A DNA stretch of 6,590 bases from Pseudomonadota bacterium (GTDB lineage: Bacteria; Pseudomonadota; Alphaproteobacteria; Rhizobiales; Beijerinckiaceae). The notes under the pieces are model-generated. The model made no database searches. It was not told where the DNA came from and saw only the letters and a list, made by a program, of their open reading frames with translations. The position numbers were made by a program, and so were the translations under genes. The DNA is taken from contig JAKANG010000090.1 of the NCBI GenBank assembly GCA_021812505.1, forward strand, positions 1-6,590, written 5' to 3'. Shown here one piece after another: positions 1-4,801 of this stretch (position 1 is its first letter; every line of letters begins with the position of its first letter).

Positions 1-255
1 GGAGGGACGGCCCTCGCGCTTGAAATAGCCGCCCGGAATGCGGCCGGCGGCAAAGGCCTTTTCCTGGTAGTTGACGGTGAGGGGGAAGAAGTCCTGGCCG
101 GGCTTGGGCGTCTTCATGGAGACGATGGTGGCGAGTACCGTGGTCTCGCCATAGGTGGCCAGGACCGCGCCGTCGGCCTGACGGGCGATGCGGCCGGTCT
201 CCAGGGTGAGCTTGCGCCCGCACCAGTCGATTTCTTCGCGATGAATCTCGAACAT
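1..255 (-). CDS. pnp: Polyribonucleotide nucleotidyltransferase (PNPase), N-terminal 85 codons only
   Basis: PNPase degrades RNA 3' to 5' by phosphorolysis in the cytoplasm, as a trimer and often within an RNA degradosome. Only the start of the first RNase PH domain is present. It begins [19 protein letters not shown], continues through [25 protein letters not shown], and reaches the conserved stretch [21 protein letters not shown] near residues 55-75, just before the window edge; this is a textbook PNPase N-terminus. The ATG at 255 is chosen because the protein then starts as usual for alphaproteobacterial PNPases. An A/G-rich tract just upstream (AAGAAAG) is at best a weak ribosome binding site, and another ATG 17 nt upstream is out of frame. 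It lies downstream of rpsO, as in most proteobacteria, separated by 250 nt that include a terminator. Expression therefore needs either read-through or its own promoter, which I could not identify. The 3' part of the gene is outside the window. Confidence 0.97.
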   Translation of the reverse strand, partial: MFEIHREEIDWCGRKLTLETGRIARQADGAVLATYGETTVLATIVSMKTPKPGQDFFPLTVNYQEKAFAAGRIPGGYFKREGRPS

Positions 256-367
256 GCTTTCTTGTCTTTCATGAGTGGGACAGGCGCTCCACCATGAGCA
301 AGACGGCGAGACGCCGCAAAAAACGGCGCCTGACGATCCTGCCCCGGCCCGAACGCTCGGTCCTGCT

Positions 368-392
368 GGAGGACGGCCCCTGCCGCCCCTCC
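368..392 (-). other. Hairpin in the presumed pnp leader
   Basis: Read on the minus strand, GGAGG pairs with CCUCC and encloses a second helix CGGC/GCCG with a 4-nt loop, with a small GG/U internal loop between them (9 bp in total). It lies 113-137 nt upstream of the pnp start, after the rpsO terminator. In E. coli the pnp leader carries a double-stranded segment cut by RNase III, which starts PNPase autoregulation. A similar role here is inference from position only. In GC-rich DNA a hairpin of this size can occur by chance. Confidence 0.3.
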
Positions 393-404
393 GGTTGCGC
401 GACT

Positions 405-466
405 TTTTGCGCATGATCCGGCCCGAAAACCGATAACCGCTTCTCGGGATCATGCTTGTCGCAAAA
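405..466. repeat. Rhizobiales-type palindromic intergenic repeat
   Basis: GCATGATCC at 411-419 is matched by its exact reverse complement GGATCATGC at 447-455. The core between them contains CCCGAAAACCG and ends in TTCTCGG. The outer arms TTTTGC (405-410) and GCAAAA (461-466) are also complementary, with a 5-nt insertion TTGTC (456-460) on one side. I recognise this layout (GCATGATC, then CCGAAAACCG, then a TTTTCGGGATCATGC-like right arm) as a short palindromic repeat dispersed in many copies through intergenic DNA of Hyphomicrobiales genomes. It can fold into a long imperfect hairpin in either direction. Here it sits between rpsO and pnp, and its right end overlaps the T-rich tail of the rpsO terminator. 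Copy number cannot be judged from one window. Confidence 0.65.
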
Positions 467-496
467 GCGAAAACGCGGCCGGACAGGCCGGCCGCG
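463..496 (-). terminator. Rho-independent terminator downstream of rpsO
   Basis: On the minus strand, ten bases after the rpsO stop codon, CGCGGCCGG pairs perfectly with CCGGCCGCG (9 bp, loop CCTGT; plus-strand 474-496). TTTTCGCTTTT follows immediately (473 down to 463). A strong GC stem followed at once by a T-rich tract is the standard intrinsic terminator form. It should end or attenuate transcription after rpsO and partly uncouple pnp from it. The T-rich tract doubles as the outer arm of the palindromic repeat. Confidence 0.85.
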
Positions 497-505
497 CGAG
501 TTGTT

Positions 506-775
506 TCAGCGGCGGATGCCGAGACGCTCGATCAGCGTCCTGTAGCGCGCTTCGTCGTTCTTTTTGAGATAGTCGAGAAGCTGACGGCGCAACGACACCA
601 ACTTGAGCAAGCCGCGACGCGAGTGATTGTCCTTCACGTGCGACTTGAAATGCCCGGTCAGGTTGACGATGCGCTCGGTCAGAATGGCGACCTGCACTTC
701 CGGCGAACCGGTATCGCCCGATTTCGTGGCGTATTCCTTGATGAGCGCGGATTTGCGCTCGGCCGTGATCGACAT
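506..775 (-). CDS. rpsO: 30S ribosomal protein S15
   Basis: S15 binds the central domain of 16S rRNA early in assembly of the 30S platform and makes an intersubunit bridge. The 89-residue product has the usual family length. It shows the hallmark segments [16 protein letters not shown] (residues 21-36), [15 protein letters not shown] (43-57, including the rRNA-contacting H42, D49 and S52 region) and the C-terminal [12 protein letters not shown]...[12 protein letters not shown]. The ATG at 775 is chosen because the protein then starts MSITAERK as its relatives do, and AAAAGGA lies 6 nt upstream. An in-frame ATG at 877 would add 34 non-conserved residues and is not used. It sits after the rhodanese-like gene and is followed by a strong terminator. 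Its 156-nt upstream region and foldable leader suggest its own promoter and possibly S15 feedback control. Confidence 0.98.
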   Translation of the reverse strand: MSITAERKSALIKEYATKSGDTGSPEVQVAILTERIVNLTGHFKSHVKDNHSRRGLLKLVSLRRQLLDYLKKNDEARYRTLIERLGIRR

Positions 776-780
776 CGTGT

Positions 781-880
781 GTCCTTTTCCTGATGGTCTG
801 GCGGAAAGACGGGCCGCTCCGGGATGTCGTCCAGCGAGGTCACGGCTTTCCGTTCGCGCCGAAAACTTCCGGCGCAAGCC
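781..880 (-). promoter_or_regulatory. Structured rpsO leader, candidate S15 autoregulatory RNA
   Basis: On the minus strand the region begins with a compound hairpin. GGCUU (880-876) pairs with AAGCC (848-844), and inside it GCGCCG (875-870) pairs with CGGCGC (861-856) around the loop GAAGUUUU, leaving a 7-nt bulge on the 3' side. CGGAAAG (852-846), made of that bulge plus part of the outer stem, is also perfectly complementary to CUUUCCG (808-802). This 7-bp alternative helix would enclose a small CGCU/AGCG hairpin (836-833 with 818-815). The UUUUC of the first loop and stem (865-861) is complementary to GAAAA beside the Shine-Dalgarno (789-785). S15 represses its own mRNA in several phyla through unrelated leader structures, alphaproteobacteria among them. 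Assigning that role here is inference; I folded this by eye and chance pairing is possible. Confidence 0.35.
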
Positions 881-884
881 GCTC

Positions 885-913
885 TCTATACACTTTTTTT
901 CGCAGAGGGCCAG
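885..913 (-). promoter_or_regulatory. Weak candidate promoter for rpsO
   Basis: On the minus strand TATAGA (890-885) resembles a -10 box. It is preceded by an A-rich spacer containing GAAAAAAAG and, 17 nt upstream, by CTGGCC (913-908), which matches the TTGACA consensus at only three positions. If real, transcription would start near 878, exactly at the first hairpin of the leader, and that agreement is the main support. It would give rpsO expression independent of the upstream gene set. Confidence 0.3.
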
Positions 914-931
914 CCTGGAGTTGGATCGGAC

Positions 932-1501
932 TCAACGGTCGCCCTGCGCCCAGGCTTTGTCCGGCTTGACCGGCGCCGCGGCATATTTGTCCTCCCAGGC
1001 CTCGACGCCGCCGGGAAACCAATAGACCTTGCCATAGCCGAGCAGCACCAGCCTTTTGGCGGCGTTCCAGCTCCCCCAGCAGCGTGGATGGCAAAAGGCG
1101 ACGACTGGCTTTTTCTTGTCGCCGCCGGTCAAATCGGCGAGCCGCGCGGCGAAACGCCGCTGAAATGCAGGACTCCCGGCGCCGAAACCGCCGCCTGCGA
1201 GCCAGACCGCGCCGGGGATCGACATATGAACCGGCAGCCAGGGCATATCGGACGAGGCGCCCGGCGGCTTCGGCGGCGCTTCCGCGACATCGATCAGCAG
1301 CGCGCCTTCGGCCTTGAGCCCGGCGGCTTCCGCGACGTCAATGACTGTGGCGCCAGCGAGCGTCGCTGGCGTTTCGCCATGCATGGGCCCCGTCCACAGG
1401 CCGGACGGCTCCGGCGCCCCGGCAAAGGCGTGCGCCACGCCGAGAAGGAAGGCGGCCGCCGCAACGACGAAAATCTTGGCGTCCATGATTTTGGCGCCCA
1501 T
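932..1501 (-). CDS. Rhodanese-like PQQ-associated CxxxCW motif protein, exported
   Basis: The 189-residue product belongs to the group annotated as PQQ-dependent catabolism-associated CXXCW motif proteins. Residues 9-27 form a Sec-type signal peptide (hydrophobic VVAAAAFLL core, likely cleavage after AFA at 27), so it should act in the periplasm. The mature part has a rhodanese fold signature: LLIDV (68-72), IPGAVWL (95-101), and the active-site loop AFCHPRCWGSWNAAKR with C137 and C141-W142, then YWFPGGVEAWE (160-170). C137 is at the rhodanese catalytic position; the second cysteine followed by Trp is the group's hallmark and could form a redox pair, which is inference. No experimentally proven function is known to me. 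The start at 1501 lies 1 nt after the stop of the SoxYZ-like gene with only a poor Shine-Dalgarno, suggesting translational coupling; an ATG at 1486 is an alternative that keeps the signal peptide. Confidence 0.88.
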   Translation of the reverse strand: MGAKIMDAKIFVVAAAAFLLGVAHAFAGAPEPSGLWTGPMHGETPATLAGATVIDVAEAAGLKAEGALLIDVAEAPPKPPGASSDMPWLPVHMSIPGAVWLAGGGFGAGSPAFQRRFAARLADLTGGDKKKPVVAFCHPRCWGSWNAAKRLVLLGYGKVYWFPGGVEAWEDKYAAAPVKPDKAWAQGDR

Positions 1502-1502
1502 C

Positions 1503-2327
1503 TCAGTCGGTCATCCGAAGAATGTCGAAATCCTTGCGCCAATGGGTGTTGCTGCTGTCGGAGACTTCGACCGTCAGGCGCCCCAAGGATCGAGGAACGA
1601 GACCGAAGGACAGAACCGGATTGGCGGCGAGCGAAATGCCGGAGTTCATGTCGAACACGATTGTGTCGCCGTCGCGCACCGTGACTTTGTCGATATAGCG
1701 CGCAGGCGTGTAGAGCCGGGTCAACTGGTTCATCTGCATGCCGTTGAAATTGGGGTGGCGAAGCATCAGCTTCGCCTCGACGGGGACGCCCGGCTGGGCC
1801 GGCCCGGCGAGTTTCAACCGAATTTCGCCAATGCCCTCGAGCGCATCTGCTTCGCTTTGGCCCATCGGCGCCGAGCAGCCGCCCGAGGCCTTGACGAAGG
1901 CCGCGTCCGAAACAAGCGCGCCGTTCTGTAATTGCGCCACCGCATGGACATTGGTGAAGTCGTTGACCCGAACGCGGAACTTCATCTCCCGCGGGTCGGC
2001 GGCCGGCCCGAAGACGATATGAGCCGCGACCGGCATGGGATTGTCGTCGATGATCAGCCAGAGCGCCTTGACCTTGTCGGCTGACTTCAGCGTCACCGTC
2101 ATCGGAACCAGCGCCGCGTCTTCGGCGCGGTTGGGGGCTTCAAGGGTCACGACGCCGCTGGACGGCGTCGCCGTCCTGCCGTGAAAGATGGCCTTTTCGA
2201 GTTCCTGCCAGCGGCTTTCGCGCGCGGCCGGGCTGTCGGGCGAATTTTCAGCGCTTTGCGCGAAGGCCGGCGCGATGAAGCCTAGCGCGCACAGGCCGAG
2301 AAAGGCTGTCGCAAGTCGCGTCGTCAT
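1503..2327 (-). CDS. Quinoprotein dehydrogenase-associated SoxYZ-like carrier protein
   Basis: The 274-residue exported protein resembles a fusion of SoxY and SoxZ, the carrier that holds sulfur intermediates on a cysteine in the Sox thiosulfate pathway. A signal peptide occupies residues 1-23 (hydrophobic AFLGLCALGFIAPAFA, cleavage probably after AFA). The SoxY-like part spans roughly 40-150 and ends in KASGGCSAP, with C151 the only cysteine in the mature protein and matching the swinging-arm cysteine of SoxY. The SoxZ-like part follows (about 165-274), with KLMLRHPNFNGM...YIDKVTV as its recognisable core. In this group the carrier is linked to PQQ alcohol dehydrogenases rather than to sulfur oxidation; what it carries is not established. 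The start at 2327 is chosen because AGGAGG lies 4 nt upstream; an ATG at 2345 lies inside the preceding gene and lacks such a site. The preceding stop codon TAG overlaps this Shine-Dalgarno, so the genes are closely coupled. Confidence 0.88.
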   Translation of the reverse strand: MTTRLATAFLGLCALGFIAPAFAQSAENSPDSPAARESRWQELEKAIFHGRTATPSSGVVTLEAPNRAEDAALVPMTVTLKSADKVKALWLIIDDNPMPVAAHIVFGPAADPREMKFRVRVNDFTNVHAVAQLQNGALVSDAAFVKASGGCSAPMGQSEADALEGIGEIRLKLAGPAQPGVPVEAKLMLRHPNFNGMQMNQLTRLYTPARYIDKVTVRDGDTIVFDMNSGISLAANPVLSFGLVPRSLGRLTVEVSDSSNTHWRKDFDILRMTD

Positions 2328-2335
2328 GCTTCCTC

Positions 2336-3274
2336 CTATTGCCACTCGAGTTCAGAATAGGCCTCGGCGACATTTCTCTGGTTGTAATCGTCGAACAGTT
2401 TCCACTTGGCCCGTTCGGATTGGGCGACTTGCGTCATGGCGTGTTCGATCGAGCCGCCGCTGTCGATTTCCGCCCGCACCCCATCGCGCAATATGGTGAG
2501 ATAGCGCAGCAGCGCCGCCGAGGCCGGGCCAAAATCGACGCGCGCCGGCCCGTGGCCGGGGACGGTCGGACCGTACTTCCGCTTCCGCATCGCCTCCAGC
2601 TGGCCGATCCAGCCGGACAGGCTGCCGTCGAGTGGCGGGATGCGGCCGACGAACAAAAGATCGGCGGGCAGGAACAGGCCGCTCGACGTGTCGAGCATAG
2701 AGAGATCGGAGGCCGTATGCGCCGGCTGGTGCGCCGTCAGAACGATCCGCCGCCCGCCGAGGTCGATTTCCGTTTGCTCCTTCACCAGTTTCGTCGGCAT
2801 GACGACTGGGCCGACATTGCTCTCGCCCAGCAGTCCGACAAGGCGCCTGCGGTAAAATTCGCCGCGCGCCGCCAGCGCCTCGGGGAGCCTGTGGTGGCCG
2901 ATGAAGACCGGCTTGTCCTGCAGGAAGGCTCCGGCGCCGAAAAAATGGTCGGGATGGCCGTGGCTCAGGACGACATGGCTGATCGGCTTGGCGGTCTTGT
3001 CGCGGATCATCCGGCGCAGCAAGCGTCCGTCGGCGAGGCTGCCGCCGCTGTCGGTGACCAGAACCGATTTTTCGCCGATGATGAAGCCGATATTGGCGAT
3101 GCCGTCGAGATTGGCGGCGTCGGCCTCGGCGTCCACGCCGCGCCGGATGAAAACCGACGACGCGACCTCTTCCAGCGCGAAATTTTGCGCGCGCGCCGGG
3201 GAGGCCAGGCAACAGAGACACAGGCCCGCGCCAAAGGCGCGGCGCGTCATGTCAAAAGCCGTCGCGCGCGACAT
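2336..3274 (-). CDS. SoxH-like metallo-beta-lactamase fold hydrolase (quinoprotein relay system zinc metallohydrolase, probably type 2)
   Basis: The 312-residue protein has the complete zinc ligand set of the metallo-beta-lactamase fold: H105-G-H107-P-D109-H110 (HxHxDH), H186 in PAHTASD, D205 in LPADLLF and H241 in VPGHGP. The N-terminus carries MTRRAFGAG (T10-R11-R12-A-F14) before a hydrophobic stretch and SPARAQ, which looks like a Tat signal with cleavage near residue 29; export already folded with metal would fit. The segment NFALEEVASSVFIRRG and the following IANIGFIIGEKSVLVTDSGG match the SoxH-related group found beside SoxYZ-like carriers and PQQ dehydrogenases. Substrate unknown; thioester or persulfide-type hydrolysis on the carrier is speculation. 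The ATG at 3274 is supported by GGAGG 6 nt upstream, whereas the later ATG at 3250 has none and would cut into the Tat region. It follows truB after 59 nt with no terminator, so co-transcription is plausible. Confidence 0.88.
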   Translation of the reverse strand: MSRATAFDMTRRAFGAGLCLCCLASPARAQNFALEEVASSVFIRRGVDAEADAANLDGIANIGFIIGEKSVLVTDSGGSLADGRLLRRMIRDKTAKPISHVVLSHGHPDHFFGAGAFLQDKPVFIGHHRLPEALAARGEFYRRRLVGLLGESNVGPVVMPTKLVKEQTEIDLGGRRIVLTAHQPAHTASDLSMLDTSSGLFLPADLLFVGRIPPLDGSLSGWIGQLEAMRKRKYGPTVPGHGPARVDFGPASAALLRYLTILRDGVRAEIDSGGSIEHAMTQVAQSERAKWKLFDDYNQRNVAEAYSELEWQ

Positions 3275-3333
3275 GGATCGCCTCCGCCTCCAAAAATGGA
3301 GCGCTGGCGCGCGATTGACGACTTAATTTCGAC

Positions 3334-4239
3334 TCAGAAAGGCAGATTGAACACTCGGTTGGGCAAAAATTCGCCGCGCTCGACCACGCCCGAGGCGATC
3401 ACCACGCCGGAGCAGACGGCATAGGCCGCGCCTTCCGCCGGCGCGTCGCGTCCGCGTAAAATCACGGACTGGCCGCGCCGCGCGCGCGCCGCGGCGTTGC
3501 GGTCGAGCAGGATGCAGGGCAGTTCGGTGAGGCCGGCCTCGACGCTGAGCAAATCCTCATGGGCCAGTTCCGGCGCTTCCAGCAATTCTTCGAGCGCAAC
3601 GGAATGTTCCTCGAAAAACGGCCCGACCCGGGTGCGGCGCAACGCGATGACATGGCCATGACAGCCCAGCGCCCGGCCAAGGTCGCGGGCGATGGCCCGG
3701 ACATAAGTGCCCTTGCCGCATTCGGCCTCCAGCACCGCCTCATCGCGCGTCGCGCTCGCCAGGCGCAGGGCGTGGATGGTCACCGGCCTGGCCGCAAGCT
3801 GCACGGTCTCCCCGTCGCGGGCGAGATCATAGGCGCGCTCGCCATTGATCTTGATCGCGGAAAAGGCTGGCGGCCGCTGCATGATCTCGCCGGTGAAGCG
3901 CGGCAGCAAAGCGGCGATCGAAGCCGGGTCCGGCCGCGCGTCGCTGGTCGCGACCGGGCGTCCCTCGGCGTCGTCGGTGTCGGTCTCGACGCCCCAGCGC
4001 ACGGTGAAGCGATAGGCTTTTTCGCCGTCCTGAACGAAGGGCACGGTCTTGGTCGCCTCGCCGAAGGCGACCGGCAGGACGCCGGAGGCGAGTGGGTCGA
4101 GCGTGCCGGCATGGCCAGCCTTCTTGGCGTTGAACAGGCGTTTGAGCTTCGAGACCGCCTGGGTCGAGGTCAGCCCCACCGGCTTGTCGAGCACGACCCA
4201 GCCATTGACTTCGACGCGGCTGGAGCGGGGCGCGTTCAC
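3334..4239 (-). CDS. truB: tRNA pseudouridine(55) synthase
   Basis: TruB converts U55 of the tRNA T-loop to pseudouridine and acts as a tRNA folding chaperone in the cytoplasm. The 301-residue product starts its domain with [17 protein letters not shown] (13-29). It carries the catalytic motif [16 protein letters not shown] with D48 as nucleophile, the conserved KAY tyrosine (Y76), [20 protein letters not shown] (122-141) and [14 protein letters not shown] with R181. The C-terminal part (about 240-301) fits the small PUA-like TruB tail. Length is normal. The start codon is GTG at 4239 and overlaps the rbfA stop by four bases (GTGA), with a G-rich Shine-Dalgarno (GAGGGGG) a few bases upstream, so translation is coupled to rbfA. 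The rbfA-truB order is conserved in bacteria; the gene following truB here is not the usual rpsO. Confidence 0.98.
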   Translation of the reverse strand: MNAPRSSRVEVNGWVVLDKPVGLTSTQAVSKLKRLFNAKKAGHAGTLDPLASGVLPVAFGEATKTVPFVQDGEKAYRFTVRWGVETDTDDAEGRPVATSDARPDPASIAALLPRFTGEIMQRPPAFSAIKINGERAYDLARDGETVQLAARPVTIHALRLASATRDEAVLEAECGKGTYVRAIARDLGRALGCHGHVIALRRTRVGPFFEEHSVALEELLEAPELAHEDLLSVEAGLTELPCILLDRNAAARARRGQSVILRGRDAPAEGAAYAVCSGVVIASGVVERGEFLPNRVFNLPF

Positions 4240-4655
4240 TTGTCCCCCTCTTCGTCGTTCGCCGGCGCCGAGAGGTCCCGCGCCACTTTGGGCGAGTGGA
4301 GCAGCGCGTCGATCCTTTCGGCGTTGGCGAAGGATTCGTCGACCTTAAAGCGGATTTCCGGCGCATATTTCAGATTCACTCGATGCGCCACCTCGCCGCG
4401 CAAGAATTTCTTGTGGCGGTCGAGGATGGCCACGATCTGCTCTTGCGCCTTGCCGCCGAGCGGCATGACATAGATGGTGGCGAGCTTGAGATCGGGGCTC
4501 ATCTTCACCATCGGCACGGTGACGACCAGCCCGGCGAGTTCGGGATCGTTGATTTCGCCGCGCGACAGCAATTGCGCCATGGCGTGGCGGATCAGTTCGG
4601 CCACGCGCAACATGCGCTGGCTGGGCTCGCCGCCCTTGTGATGAAGTCTGGACAT
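4236..4655 (-). CDS. rbfA: 30S ribosome-binding factor A
   Basis: RbfA binds the immature 30S subunit and helps processing of the 16S rRNA 5' end; it is linked to cold adaptation. The 139-residue product is a single KH-type domain. Helix 1 is [21 protein letters not shown], then [26 protein letters not shown], an [18 protein letters not shown] helix, and the family-typical [25 protein letters not shown] near residues 92-116. A short acidic/polar tail follows. The ATG at 4655 is chosen because AGAGG sits 6 nt upstream and the protein then starts MSRLHHKGG, as in alphaproteobacterial relatives; upstream codons are non-conserved and run through the intergenic hairpins. Its stop overlaps the truB GTG. 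Confidence 0.97.
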   Translation of the reverse strand: MSRLHHKGGEPSQRMLRVAELIRHAMAQLLSRGEINDPELAGLVVTVPMVKMSPDLKLATIYVMPLGGKAQEQIVAILDRHKKFLRGEVAHRVNLKYAPEIRFKVDESFANAERIDALLHSPKVARDLSAPANDEEGDK

Positions 4656-4715
4656 GTTTGCCTCTTGCGGGCGCCGATAAGGGCGGCACAGCAGCATTCC
4701 GGCGAAATGTGCGCC

Positions 4716-4735
4716 CCCGGCCCGCAAGGGCCGGG
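4716..4735 (-). other. Intergenic RNA hairpin 2 between infB and rbfA
   Basis: CCCGGCCC and GGGCCGGG form a perfect 8-bp stem with a 4-nt loop (GCAA on the plus strand, UUGC in the infB-rbfA mRNA). No T-tract follows on the minus strand, so it is not a standard intrinsic terminator. It lies 60 nt upstream of the rbfA start and may protect or mark a processing site in the mRNA (inference). Its loop region resembles that of the neighbouring hairpin at 4773-4794. Confidence 0.6.
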
Positions 4736-4772
4736 CCAGGAGCGAACGCGACGCCGAGCTCGTGCGAGGGGC

Positions 4773-4794
4773 GCCGACCCGCAAGCGGGTCGGC
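4773..4794 (-). other. Intergenic RNA hairpin 1 just after infB
   Basis: GCCGACCCGC and GCGGGTCGGC are perfect complements separated by two bases, so in RNA this is effectively a 9-bp GC-rich stem with a 4-nt CUUG loop. CUUG tetraloops closed by a G-C pair are known to be unusually stable. It begins 8 nt after the infB stop codon on the minus strand. No T-run follows, so it is more likely a 3'-end-stabilising, pausing or processing element than a full terminator, letting transcription continue into rbfA (inference). Confidence 0.65.
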
Positions 4795-4801
4795 AATTTG
4801 A

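Noticed and set aside
294..416. Plus-strand 40-codon open frame beginning [12 protein letters not shown]
   Set aside because: No Shine-Dalgarno, its stop lies inside the palindromic repeat, it is antisense to the pnp leader, and no family is recognisable; the Arg/Lys run is typical of GC-rich non-coding sequence.
776..877. N-terminal extension of rpsO to an ATG at 877
   Set aside because: It would add 34 residues not found in S15 proteins, while the ATG at 775 has a good ribosome binding site and the conserved MSITAERK start.
1351..1371. Perfect inverted repeat CGCCAGCGA / TCGCTGGCG with 3-nt loop inside the rhodanese-like gene
   Set aside because: It encodes the stretch TPATLAGA without disrupting the frame; with no repeat partner seen in the window it is best taken as a chance product of GC-rich codons.
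2150..2170. Inverted repeat CGACGCCG / CGGCGTCG inside the SoxYZ-like gene
   Set aside because: Coding sequence, 8 bp only, no second copy and no positional logic for regulation.
2339..3424. Plus-strand open frame of 361 codons opposite the metallohydrolase
   Set aside because: Low-complexity antisense frame with no motifs; the minus strand encodes the full zinc-ligand set and has a proper ribosome binding site.
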